Made by a program: the position numbers and the translations under genes | NCBI RefSeq assembly: GCF_963924675.1 | Contig: NC_089220.1 | Span: 89,035,168-89,099,167, forward strand | Direction: 5' to 3' | From: Phocoena phocoena | Lineage: Eukaryota; Chordata; Mammalia; Artiodactyla; Phocoenidae | DNA length: 64,000 nt | Part shown: positions 12,776 to 24,664 of the stretch, in pieces | Layout of the letters: every line of letters starts with the position of its first letter | Position numbering within the stretch: position 1 is the first letter of the stretch | Notes under the pieces: model-generated | Seen by the model: the letters and a program-made list of their open reading frames with translations, nothing else | What the model was told of the DNA's origin: nothing | Databases searched by the model: none

Positions 12776-14947
12776 TATGGGTTTTAATTTTTAAAAAATT
12801 AACATTGATTTTCTTTTTAGCATTCAGTATCAGGTATGTGCATAACAAAAATCTAGAGAGTTTTAATTTGCTTATGTCCCCTTGTCTGTAGAACAATCTC
12901 TTGTCCACACTACAGTAAGGGCCAGGGAGAAATTCTTTCCTCTCAGTCTCCTAATATAATTAATTTTGCACATATTTAAACCTGAGATGAGTACTTGTGA
13001 TTTTATCTCCCAGGTTTTCTGGGAAGAAAAAAACAAATCAAATCATGAGTATTAGGAAGGGAAATTTTGTTTTTAAAAAGTGTATTCTTGCAGGTAGTGA
13101 AAAATGAATTGAGGTGAAGGAACATTTCTCCATCTTCCCTTATATAACTTTTTAATCCAGCCATAATCTTCTCTTCATTGCACTCCAATATATCATGCCA
13201 ATTCCAAACTCCACCCTGGTCTTTTTCTTGTGTTCATTCTGCATTCTTAGGGATAGAATGCTTCTCCCTCTTCACTTCCAAATCCAATACTATCTCCCCT
13301 TCAGGCAAAAGCAAGTCCTGACTCCTCAATAAGGTATATTAGGTCAGATTCTTCAGAAGCAAGCCCTGTGACAAGGATTCCTGAGCAAGTAATTTATCAA
13401 GAAGTATACCCAGGAAAAACTAGCAAGAGAGTGGGAGAAGAAGGACAGGGGAGAGGAAAAGCCAAACAAGGGTTCAAGCCCTAGCTCAATCCTATGGGGA
13501 GCTCTGGAGTGCTAATTTTACCTCAAGTTTGTGCTGCCTCCATGCAAGGGAGGTGGACTTTCATTCTCCCACACCAATCAATCATTGGTTGTTGGCTCTT
13601 CCCAGGAGGGAGGTGTGGATGGTGCAAAACTACTAGGCACTTTTGATTTTCTGCACCAGCAGGCAAAGCCACTCCAGTGGCCCATGGCCAATGCTCTGAA
13701 GACAGTTTCAGGTAGAAACCATTAAATGCAAAGCACACAGAACCTGGGGTTTGGATGCACAGAATGATGGGTATTCTAGGGGATCTGGATGGAACAATGA
13801 CAGGTTCTAGTAGAACCTGCTCCAGCCAGACTGGTGTGTTTTCTAAAATGTGAGTTATTTTGTCTGCCATTCACAGTGAACCTGTGCTTCTTTTAAGTGT
13901 TCCTTGGTGCTTAGCCTACTTCCTGGCACACAGAAAGGAAACACTTTTTCCCCCAAGTAATGTTGTATCTCTAGGAAGAATTTCAAACCAATTTACCTCC
14001 TTGAGATTCCTTTATATCTGAGGAACCTACCAAAGTCCAGGGAAGATCCTTACCATATGAGTATCTGCTTAAGTGCAGCCTGGGGCCCAATTCACTCCCA
14101 ATATGAACCCTATGCTATTTCTCAGAGTCTACAACAACTCCTGTATTTCAAGAGTATGAGGTAGTGCATCTGTCAATCCAAGTGTAAAACCATAGGAATG
14201 GAGACTAATTTAGTCAGCCGATGGTAAAGCATCAAGGGATCCTTGGTGACTCCAAAATGCAGTTTGCCAGCATGGAACCTGTTCAAATGTAATAGGTCTC
14301 CCAAGTTAATGCACTAGAAACTGGCTCAATAAAACCTTTTTAAAATGAAAAGTGCAGTAGAAAATTGACTGTCGGCCATGTGAGGAGACTCCTTTTACTT
14401 CTTTTATTTTTCTATTTTTTCATAGATGGATAGCAATCTAAGACATTTACATGTAGAGGGAGCCCTGGGAAATTGCTTAACTAAAGCACCTTTCAGCCTA
14501 GGCTGGTAGGAACAAAGTGACGTCCGTTGATTTTTTTGAATCCAAATTCAAAATGAATGCATTGTATTTATACATGTATCTCCTCCTTTATATCACTGTA
14601 CCATTTCTGAGGGAAAAGAAGAAATCTTGGAGAAAAGTATGTTGCTAACATATATGATCTCCCCTTTTGTCTGCTGTCAAGATTAAAACAGAAACAACAA
14701 CTTCCTTTTTGTGAAACAAAGAGCTAATCAAGGGGCATCTGGGCATCTGCTGTTGGCTAATGCAAAAGAGCAGGTCAGCATATATCTTTATAGCCAGACT
14801 CCATTCATAGTTCTTTCTAACTCTGTCTTCTTACCTTGACCTTTTCTGGTCTAGAGATCTGAAAGGCTGGCTTTTTAAAGCTTGTCCAAACTCTTCTGGT
14901 TGGAATACTGAGGAAGGGCTGCTGGAGCCATTAGATATCTTGAATTA
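12776..14947. other. Mostly unique sequence; possible unclassified repeat at 13330-13820
   Basis: No gene recognised. The segment from about 13330 to 13820 ('cttcagaagcaagccctgtg', then 'aagtaatttatcaagaagta') has the look of an old LTR-like repeat, but I cannot name the family or its ends. Confidence 0.3.
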
Positions 14948-14963
14948 AATTTGCGCTTGATCA

Positions 14964-15173
14964 GGGCTTCCCTGGTGGTGCAGTGGTTGAGAGTCCGCCT
15001 GCCGATGCAGGGGTCACGGGTTCATGTCCCGGTCTGGGAAGATCTCACATGCCGCAGAGCGGCTGGGCCCGTGAGCCATGGCCGCTGAGCCTGCGTGTCC
15101 GGAGCCTGTGCTCCGCAACGGGAGAGGCCACAACAGTGACAGGCCTGCGTACCAAAAAAAAAATAATAATAAT
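14964..15173 (+). mobile_element. CHR-type tRNA-derived SINE
   Basis: Plus-strand copy starting with the GGGCTTCCCTGG head and ending in an A-rich tail that continues as (AAT)n. The flanks carry an imperfect target duplication: AATTTGCGCTTGATCA at 14948-14963 and AATTTGCTTAATCA at 15174-15187, differing by a 2-bp gap and a substitution. That decay suggests it is older than the copies at 8.3 and 23.5 kb. Confidence 0.93.
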
Positions 15174-15188
15174 AATTTGCTTAATCAG

Positions 15189-15771
15189 TCATTAAACGTA
15201 AAAGACAAGGAAATCTTGCATGTAAATATCAACTCTCAATAACCTATAATTTCTTTACTTCCTTCTTCTTCTGTAATGATTATGAATTCCCTTACTTTTT
15301 AAAGTTGTTTTACCTTTCTGAAAATATCAGATGTAAGGCTGAAGTATTAAGGATATTTAGATTTTAGTTTGCACAGAACACTGTACAATTCAGAGTGAAT
15401 CACTGTTCTTTATTTGATGGGGTTTATAGTCTGAATAGTTAGAAAAATTCCCAAGGGAATGCTGGGAAGCTGAGAGCATAGTGAAGGTAACTATGATAAA
15501 CATCTTAGCATCAGGCAGGAAAAACAAAAAGATACCAAGTTTTCTTTTCTTACTACAGAGCTAATATGAAATGTTATCTAAGATAAAATGGCAGTAATCC
15601 CTGTCATTTGTGCAAGGGATTACTATTATGTAGAAATATTAGAAAAAGCGTTTATTGTAATAATTAAGATCATATTAGTATCTTAATGCTATTCCAGTTT
15701 TAATATATTAGTTATTTTAATTACTTGGATCTCATTGCTTTTAGGGCAAATCTATTTCTCACACTCACATC
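15189..15771. other. Unique AT-rich sequence, no feature seen
   Basis: No recognised repeat or gene. Confidence 0.4.
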
Positions 15772-15905
15772 ATCTCTTCATTTATTCATACAACAAGCAT
15801 TTACTGAGCACTTCCTGCCTTCCAGGCCCAAAGTTACACACTCTGGATTCAGTGGTAAGAGGCACAGTCCTTCCTCTCAAGCTGTTCACAGTCTAGTCGG
15901 CTGTG
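15772..15905 (-). repeat. L2 3'-end fragment, antisense
   Basis: 'ttcatttattcatacaacaa', 'gcatttactgagcacttcct' and 'caagctgttcacagtctag' reproduce the antisense L2 3' end in order. Ancient copy. Confidence 0.55.
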
Positions 15906-17949
15906 ACAGTCAGGGCTCCTCTCAGTTGCAAGCTACAAAAGCTTTGCTCTCTGAGTTAAGCAGGGAAATAATTTCATTAAAGGACACAAAGTAGTTCAAA
16001 GAATCATCCAGAAAGAAAGAGAATCCGATTCAAGTCAATAGACGCCAGAAACAATGTCCAAAATGACACCACTATAGAAGCAGCAAGGGCGTCTGTGCTG
16101 CAGGCACAAACACTAGACCCTGCAGCTTGCCCTGGAAACACATCTGGTAGCAGGCACTATAGGCTGTCACTTTCACCTCTACTCCTGCTGCCTGCCCTAG
16201 GTGACCTGACATTGCTTCAACTGCTGTCATAATCACCTGAAAGAGTTCCTCTCAGTCTCTGCTTCTTTCTTTGCATTATTAGTCTTGGTTTAAAAGGTCC
16301 TGCGGGTCTGTTAACTGGTGAGCGTAGGTTGTGTGCCTGGGCCTATGAAAAAGAGAAGTCAGCAAAGTGAGTATCTGACATGTTCAGCTTCTGTAGTGGA
16401 ATTTTCCAAATTTAAGAATGATATTGGCACGCAGGACAACCACAGTGATGTCCATTACAGCCCCCGATTTTGGTTACCCAAAATCAACTTGTGCTTTTCT
16501 TTCCTTATTTACACAGCCTGCTCTGGAATGTTTATAAAGAAATGAGCTTACAGGATTTACTGAGAAGAGAATGATGTCAACGTAACACAGAAGTTGCTTA
16601 TGATTTTTCTCAGAGAACAAATGTTTTGTGTCATCAGCTGATAACTAGCGGCTGTTTACACAGCTGAACACAGTAGGCTGTGGAGGAGCACCGAACTGTA
16701 CATGGTGCCCATTCACATGCTCCCTCCTGTTTATTCTGGGCATGCACTCTGTTCAACAAGTGCTCATTGTGTGATTTCTGCCCAATCTTTGTACATTTGC
16801 CCTTGTCTCCAGATATCAGCAGCCTCAACCCTCTTCTTACATACAATCCAGTAAAAAAAATAAAGTCCAAGATATTCTGTGGTATTTACTAGGAATTACA
16901 ACATCTTAAAAAAAACTGGGGCTAGAATAGCTGTTGTACTTGTTATTGCTCTGGTTACAAAATTGCACAGATTTTACATGCTTGCTCCAATCTATTTTTT
17001 CTGATAAGCCCTGTAACTATTTGTAAAAGATTTTTCAGAACGTGAGGTTTCTAGGAACATACAGATATGCTATAGTAGAAACACAAACTTTAGAAAGTGC
17101 TTTCATTAACATGATGCAAAAAATCTCATACAGCCATACACACTCTTACCCTCTTCCCAAGAGGAGTAAAATTCACAATTTTTGGTGCCAGCAACAAGTC
17201 ATGTGTGACTGTGTGATGTCCCATTCTCCCTTAGTTCTGTCACGAGTCTATCTATAATGTATGGACTAGACTGGAAGGTTCACCGCTGACTAGCACATCT
17301 ATACAAGATAGTGGGGAGAGGAAGAGGAAAGAAGAAAATAAGTTCAAATTTATAGTTACATACAACACAGAACAAATAAAGAAATATGGGTAAGAGCCAT
17401 AGTTGTCATCTCTGAAGTTGGTTTGGAGGCAATAATTTGTGTGATTTCCCTCTTTATTAGTATTTCTGCGTGGCGTTTGCTATCAGCCACCACCTCTCTT
17501 GGGTAGGGTTCTCTGACTAAGCTGTTATCACTGAAGGATCTGAGTGCTTTGTGGTACTCTTGTACAGAACTGCATTAAATTTTGCCACTGGAAAAATAAT
17601 TATGTGGAATTCTACAGTTCCTGTCCATTCTCCCCCCTTTCCCACTTTGCAGCAGCAAACCTACTGATAGCCAAGATAAGCGCTCCATGTGCTGATGGAA
17701 ACATTCCTTCATTAGGGATTGAGAACTCTAAACCAAAGCTTCAGGGCAAGGAAAGCAAAAATTTTCAAGTGGATCATTAGATGACTAGGTCTAACACTAA
17801 CAGAAGACTCTCCCACTTTTAACCTTTGTTTCCAAGACCCATATATTCTGGTGATGGAAGAAATAGCGTTATATATTGAGATACAATTCAGAGAATTTGC
17901 TTCCGCAGCAGTGCCTGAGTCTTTAATAGGCCATACCATAATTTTACAT
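15906..17949. other. Unique sequence; weak repeat-like start
   Basis: The first 100 bp ('cagttgcaagctacaaaagc', then 'gttaagcagggaaataattt') resemble a widespread mammalian repeat that I cannot name. The rest is unique sequence with no gene seen. A small perfect 8-bp inverted repeat (GATTTTGG, 4-bp loop, CCAAAATC) lies near 16466-16485. Confidence 0.35.
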
Positions 17950-19560
17950 GTCCAACTGCTTTTAGTGAATGCAGTCCTAAGTCCATCGCCTTTGCCTCTT
18001 TTCTATAAAGTGACTATTCATTAGTTGGGAGCACTGTAATGTTTAATAAAGTATTCTTTGATTCCTCAGATCGTAATTCTGATATGAGCAGGGAAAGCAA
18101 ACCTATCACCAATATCCAACTGACATTCCTTCCATGATGGTAAGGATCCAGCATAATTGGACTTCATCTGGTTGGCTGGCTCCCCTGAGATATTATCGCA
18201 TATTAGGATGGGGAAGAGTTGGTCACCCAACATTGGTTCCTGCTGCTAACATATTGCTCACTCCTCATTGGAAGTAAATAGGCCAGCCTTGGGGAGGTGT
18301 GGTCCATAATGAGCTCCTGAATGACTTTATTCTTGACACCAAGGACACTTTGTTTTTCAGCCTATTGAGCAGAGGCTGGAGTGACTGTGGGAAGAGGCTG
18401 ACCAACATTCACAAAGAGAGTCATTTTGTCCACCCGATTATTGAAAGCCTTCCCCATCAACGAGGCCTTTTTATTAACATTTGCATTGGAACCAAAGTTC
18501 TTCCATTTTGAGCCAATCCCCAAATGTCCACCCATGCTTCATCAAAGCTCCTTGACAACAATCTTCCAATTTTGTTATCCCAGTATGAAGAGTCTTCTTT
18601 ACAAGGTCATATTTCCTTCAAGGAAAAGTGAACAATCAGATATACCACTTAAAGTTCAGCCTTACAAGGAGGATTATTTTAATCTTGTAAGGAAAGACTA
18701 GTTGCCTCATCCATCACCAGATAGGCCCCAGATGTTGGCTCCTTGAGGGTTCGCCTCAGTTGCAAAAGCCACCCTCCCTGAGGGCATAACTTTCCCAGGG
18801 CAGCACATACCCAGTGACTGATTGAGATGGAAGTATAGAGTCCTGGCCATTAGCCTAATGCAGTGCAATGCTGTTCACTATGCTGTAGAGTTCCCCATGG
18901 GGCTGACCAAGTTTTGTTATTCCTCCATCACCATTTGACTTCTTCCTCTGCTCAATCCTGCTTTTCCTCCCTTTCTTAGGTGTTGATTCTTAATAAATGG
19001 TCTACATTACAAACTCCATCTAGTTATTTCTGGAGAACCTAAGCTGTGAGACCATCTGTAAATGAAGCTCAAGTGTTTTCCTTCTCAATCAACTAGTCTA
19101 GGAACTGACTCATAGGTAGGGGTTGAAGGAAGTTTGGCTCTGTTGTAGGATTAGCTGCACTGGAGTGAAAGTTTCATGTTCATGTAAAATAGCTGTGCTT
19201 TCAGGACTTGCTTAAAGCTAGAACTTTTATGTGCACTTCCACCTGATGATAGAGTGATTAAGGGTCTGCCTAATTTTATGGGCTAGTGTATTAGATAAAA
19301 CCCAGTTTACAATGAATTGCTCAGCTCATATGGTCACCAATTAATCCATGGTCAGATTTTTAGTTACAAAAATAAAAGCTGACTATACAAGAGTCTAACC
19401 ACTTTCCCAAATATGTGTGGCTTCATTCCCCTAACCTGCAGAACTTCCCTGAGATTCTCTTTTGAGGGAGAATTGATCCAGGCATATCCAAATCTTCCAA
19501 AGACACTGCGGGCACAGCTGGTCTACTGCATGACAGAGAAATGAGCTCTTATTCCACCAA
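17950..19560 (-). mobile_element. Probable ERVL-type retroviral relic, antisense, decayed
   Basis: Parts of this stretch resemble the antisense ERVL internal sequence seen at 59029-61639. For example, 'ttattgaaagccttcc' with a following 'cttccaattttgttatccca' block is comparable with 60121-60290. From about 18720 to 19060 the sequence is LTR-like, with a plus-strand 'cttaataaatgg' polyadenylation-like motif, so at least two elements may be mixed. No frame remains open. Call and boundaries are tentative; unrecognised unique sequence is the alternative. Confidence 0.35.
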
Positions 19561-19699
19561 GTCTTATAAGATGAAGCATTTCCTAAACGCTGAAAGAGAG
19601 CTTAGATGCAGGTGACAAATGACCACTACTAGACCTTCTTACTATTACATTTCAGAAAAGTATGATAAGCTTTGTAATAGAGCAAAACATATCAGGTTA

Positions 19700-20430
19700 A
19701 AGTAAAACTTTAATCCGCTTGACTGCTGATGCATGGTGCTGGGTTCCCTCCCTGTTTGTTTGGCCTGAGGCAAGCCAACACTGGAGACTACTGGGCTCTT
19801 CGGTGGGGCTAATGACAGACTCTGGGAGGGCTCACGCCAAGGAGTACTTCCCAGAACTTCTGCTGCCAGTGTCCTTGTCCCCATGGTGAGCCACAGCCAC
19901 CACCCAACTCTGCAGGAGACCCTCCAACACTAGCAGGTAGGTCTGGTTCAGTCTCCCCTGGGGTCGCTGCTCCTTCCCCTGGGTCCTGATGTACACACTA
20001 CTTTGTGTGTGCCCCCCAAGAGTGGAGTCTCTGTTTCCCCCACTCCTGTCAAAGTCCTGCAATCAAATCCCACTAGCCTTCAAAGTCTGCTTCTCTAGGA
20101 ATTCCTCCTCCCGTTTCCAGACCCCCAGGTTGGGAAGCCTGACGTTGGGCTCAGAACCTTCACTCCAGTGGGTGGACTTCTGTGGTATAAGTGTTCTCCA
20201 GCCTGTGAGTCACCCACCCAGCAGTTATGGGATTTGATTTTGCTGTGCCTGCACCCCTCCTACCGTCTCATTGTGGCTTCTCCTTTGTCTTTGGATGTGG
20301 GGTATCTTTTTTGGTTAGTTCCAGTGTCTTCCTGTCGATGACTGTCCAGCAGCTAGTTGTGATTCTGGTGTTCTCACATGAGGGAGTGAGAGCACGTCCT
20401 TCTACTCCGCCATCTTGGTTCCAGTCAAGG
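19700..20430 (-). mobile_element. Isolated L1 5' end (5'UTR), antisense
   Basis: The plus strand ends in 'tccttctactccgccatctt' at about 20400-20420, which is the reverse complement of the start of a mammalian L1 5'UTR (AAGATGGCGGAGTAGAAGGA). The block is similar over most of its length to 34200-34915, for example 'ttgtgtgtgcccc', 'gagtggagtctctgtttccc' and 'cccagcagttatgg'. No L1 ORF follows on either side, so only the promoter end of the element is present. Confidence 0.65.
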
Positions 20431-22529
20431 GGTTAATTTCAAATGTAGAAGTCAAGCTGCTGCCTGCTGACCTCTCTTCTGGCTCTGTAACTCCTGATTC
20501 CCTTTAAATTTAGTCATTTTTTTCCAATCAAAAGGAATCCTAGGAAAAAAAGTACTCACCTCTTAGAATTCCTTATATATTCTAAGTCACTCCCAGACAT
20601 TTTAGGTGAAATCCAATAGATGAGAGTTGCTGAAAAGAGATGCTGAGTTTTTCATCCCAAATAAGGTTTGGCTTGAAGCCATAAGGATTTCTTTTTTTCA
20701 TCTTGAAGGATCATAGCCCCAGTTGTTTCCCCCTACCCTATAGTACCTCAGTGACTGCCTTGGCATTAAATTGTATTTTCTGGCCTAAATGAGTTCACTG
20801 TTTACCTTCCCAAACACCTAGATTACTCACAGGCTTTTTAGGGCCAAAGAGGATGTATGCTCAAAGACTGTAATAGGTTTAAGCACTGTATACATTTCCA
20901 TCCGAAACAGGGATTACAAGATTACCTTATTCAGGGACCAGACTAGAGTGTTTCTCTGTTGAAAGAGGCTGATTTGGCGAGGCAAAAGAAAACAAAATCC
21001 TTTTCACAATTTTGCTCAGGGGGACTTGAATTTAAAACCTAAGGAAGAGAGGAAGGAGGGGCAAGGTGAGGAAAGATGTAATTTGTATAACTGAAGTTCT
21101 ATTGATGGGAACACCAATACCGCCAGATTTAATTATTCCTTTCATCTTGCCTTATTTCACTCTTGAAGACCAATACACTTGTCCTCTTCTGAAGAAGCAA
21201 TGATTTCCACAATCTAAACATAAATTTAATCATGTGCTGCCATTTCAGTGATTATAGACTCTGTCAGAGACACAGCCCATTATAATTATTTTCTCTGTCA
21301 TTCGCCATAAGAGAAACACTTCAGGCAACACTAAAACTTAATCACTAAACACAATATCAGTTCCACAAATTGGTCTTATTAGATGGCCATTCTACAAAAG
21401 GAGTACAGCTCATTTCTTAATACTTTAATTTTCTGCTAAATTTCAAACTGTGTTTACATACAGAAATTGAACTACTGCCATATTTTGTATGAAACATAAA
21501 TGGAATGTTATCATGAGAATATTATTATTAAAACCGATTCTTAATGCAGCATATGCAAATTTCTAAGGTCATTAATCATTGTGGGTAGTTTATTTACTTC
21601 CTCTCTAAAAAAAGGAACTGTTTGTTAATGCTAAAAATGAGTAGTAAGTATAGATTATAGAAATGCTTAAAAAGAAATAAATTGAACTGTAATATCAGAA
21701 GACAAAACACTTATCAGAAAAATGGCAGTCCAGATGACCTCCAAAACTCATTCAAATCCAAGAGATTTCAGATTAAATATGAATTACACGAACAAAGGTA
21801 AAATTGTGAAAGATGCCAATGGTGTTTTACCTGTAAGCAGATGTTCCAGTAATGCCAGAGACATACCTTATGGTACTTATGTCTTACAACATGATTCTAT
21901 AGCATAAATATGAAGAAACTCAAATATGTATATATCAATTAAAAAATAAAATCATGACAGTTATTCAATCTTATTACAATCAAATACAGTAATACCACAT
22001 ACTATGGGAAATTAGAAGTATGTGTGTATATGTGAATGAACATGTGTATGAGCATGTGTATGTACATATGTGTGTATGTATGTCTGTTTTGTTTACATAG
22101 ATGTAAGACTGTTATGTATATGTGTTTTCAAGTGTGCTCTGGATCTGTACAAATAAAATTGATAAATATATTTCTTTGGAGGAAAAGGCAACTTGCTTAA
22201 AGTCCTTTTAAGGACAAAAGTAGGATCTGTTATAACATCAAACACTTTGTTTTAAAAACAGGAATTTAACAATACGTAGAAATTCATGACAAAATCAACT
22301 AAAGTTATCCCAATTTTTTTCAAAGTAGTGAGGAGTAATTGCTGATTAAAATGATTTTAGGAGATGCTCTAAAGAGTGCATTTTATTATTCTGTCAAATT
22401 TTTTTATTATGACCTATTTAAAACTCACAAAATGTCCACAGAAAAAATAAAACAAATGTCCTGCAGCTATTATCAGATTTAGTTAAATCTACCATTTAAC
22501 CATATTAACTTAAAAAAATGTTATATTTT
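20431..22529. other. Non-repeat sequence with a candidate conserved block
   Basis: No gene recognised. The block at about 21190-21610 is AT-rich but complex. It contains an octamer ATGCAAAT at 21553-21560 and several ATTA homeodomain-type motifs, a composition often seen in conserved developmental enhancers. This is pattern recognition only, with no conservation data. Confidence 0.25.
22021..22088. repeat. TG/TATG-rich low-complexity tract
   Basis: Interrupted TGTG, TGTATG and CATG units run across about 70 bp; a decayed simple repeat. Confidence 0.7.
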
Positions 22530-23290
22530 TAGTAGAAGGTCCTGTATGCTCTTTCAGAAACTCATTTCTGTCCTTATCTCCCCACAAGTAGTCACAGTCC
22601 TGAAGTCTTGTATCCTTTCTGTTCATGAGTTTGCACTTTTTAATCATGTTAAACATATAATGCTTTATCTGCATGTTTTTATACTTTATGGAAATAACAA
22701 TCCTATTGTAAATGTCATTCCATACTTACTTAATGACCATACATACTTACTTTGCTTAAAATTATGTCTTTGAGATTTACTTACATTGATACATATTTAT
22801 ATTGATAGCTCTAGTGAATTAATTAATTGCTATATAAGATTTACTGTAAAAGTTTAACACTTTATCTTTGTCCATTCTCAAACTGAAAGACACTTATTTC
22901 CACATCTGTTGTTCTTTTAATCAATCAAACAAGGATTATTCTTGTACATGTCCCCTCGTGCACATATGCAAAAAAATGCTATGGAACTTGACTAGAGGAA
23001 GAATTGTTGAGTTGCTGAGAAGGGCATCTTTGACTTTATTAGATCAAAAACTTGCTTCCATTGTGTTTGTACAATTCATATAGTGGTATATGAACTTTTA
23101 TATTATCCCACATCCTTACCCAAACGTGTTATTATCAGGATTTTAAAATTTTGTCAACGTGAAAGATATAAAATGGTAACTCAACATTTTGTTTCAATTT
23201 GCACTTTGCTAATTGCAAATAAGCCCATCATGACATGAGTTCCAAGTATTTTTCCAGTTTTCTTTTGCTTTTATAGTTTAGTGATGGTAT
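22530..23290 (-). mobile_element. Ancient L1 3' region, antisense
   Basis: The order of 'tttatactttatggaaataa', 'attcttgtacatgtcccc', 'gaagaattgttgagttgctg' and 'ttgtacaattcat' followed by 'cccacatccttacccaaacg' matches old L1 sequence read in reverse. It is strongly diverged, and family placement is by recognition only. Confidence 0.55.
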
Positions 23291-23526
23291 CTTTCCAACT
23301 TTCTTTCCATTAATTTTTCTTTTTCTATTTTCTTGTTACTGTTTTCTTTGTGTTTATCTTTTGTCCTTTTTCCTCCAGATTCTTAAGGTGAATTCTTAAC
23401 TTATTTTCTCCAGTCTTCATTTTTTTCTTTATTAAAATATGCATTTAAAGCTTTCCTTTGGTTCTTAAGACTTTCCTCTGGAGACAATGGTTCATCCAAT
23501 GCAGTAATTTAAACAGTGGGAATTTT

Positions 23527-23732
23527 TTTTTTTTTTTTGCGGTACGCGGGCCTCTCACTGTTGTGGCCTCTCCTGTTGCGGAGCACAGGGTCCGGACGCG
23601 CAGGCTCAGCGGCCATGGCTCACAGGCCCAGCCACTCTGCGGCATGTGGGATCCTCCCAGACTGGGGCATGAACCCGTGTCCCCTGCATCGGCAGGCGGA
23701 CTCTCAATCACTGCACCACCAGGGAAGCCCCC
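23527..23732 (-). mobile_element. CHR-type tRNA-derived SINE
   Basis: Minus-strand copy: poly-T at 23524-23538 and the head at the right end, reverse complement of GGGCTTCCCTGGTGGTGCAG. It is flanked by a perfect 15-bp duplication, AACAGTGGGAATTTT, at 23512-23526 and 23733-23747. The intact duplication and pure A-tail make it one of the youngest insertions in the window. Open frames on both strands over this copy are shadows of the SINE. Confidence 0.94.
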
Positions 23733-23747
23733 AACAGTGGGAATTTT

Positions 23748-24385
23748 AAGAACAACAGGCTGAAGTATGTAACAATTGTTTGAAGGAATTCTTTTGTGTT
23801 CCTTGCTATCACATAATGCAGGTGACTACCAAGCTGCCTAGCTGGTTGGGGCTGGTTTTGCATACATAATACAAATTTAATTGTGCTTAAGCTGGCATGC
23901 CCAGTAATCATGAACAAGTGCTTTTTCCAATTGAGAAGCTTCAGCTCTGCTCCCTTTAGGTCGTCTTACAAAGAAAGAACTTAGAATTCTGTTTAATAAG
24001 ATCAGTGAACCCTAGTCAGCGGAACAACTTCTAGAAACATAACTGAGTGACTAGGGAGTTATACTTAGATACTATCAGCTTAATCCAGTGTCTTCTAACT
24101 ATGCCTCTCAATACATATTATTGTTCTCGGAGAGCAATCAAATACTTTAACTGGAAACTTCCTTTTTGTGTGTGCAAAAGGCCAAGATGGTTTAAAATAT
24201 ATATAAGTATATGTAACAGTGCCCTCTTAAAACAAATGACTCATGGGCAGGGAGTTGCAAGCTGATTCTATGGAGGAGAAACCAGGTCCCTCCATTGGTC
24301 AAACTTAGTAATGTGGAAACCTGAGGTGTATCAATAAAACCATTTACTTTATGTATTTATGACTTACTGATTTTTCTAGCTAGTT
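23748..24385. other. Unique sequence, no feature seen
   Basis: No recognised repeat or gene. Confidence 0.4.
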
Positions 24386-24664
24386 TATAGAAAACAAATT
24401 TATGGTTACCGGGGGAAACGGGAAGGGGAGGGATAAATTGGGAGATTGGGATTGACATATACATACTACTATATATAAAATAGATAACTAATAAGTACTT
24501 ACTATATAGCACAGGGAACTGTACTCAATACTCTGTAATGACCTATATGGGAAAAATAAAAAAATAAAAAAGAGTGGATATATATATATCAATAGCTGAT
24601 TCACTTTGCTGTACACCTGAAACTAACACAACATTGTAAATCAACTATACTCCAATAAAAAATA
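24386..24664 (+). mobile_element. L1 3'UTR, 5'-truncated copy
   Basis: 'agtttatagaaaacaaattt', 'tatagcacagggaactgtac', 'gattcactttgctgtacacc' and 'ctccaataaaaa' are typical of a eutherian L1 3'UTR, and the last three blocks recur in the 3'UTR of the L1 at 43183-43543. It ends in a polyadenylation signal and a short A-rich tail. Only about 280 bp of the element was inserted or survives. Confidence 0.85.

Noticed and set aside
14964..15173. tRNA gene
   Set aside because: The head is tRNA-like, with A-box and B-box-like words, but it continues into a SINE body and A-tail, and the cloverleaf is not intact.
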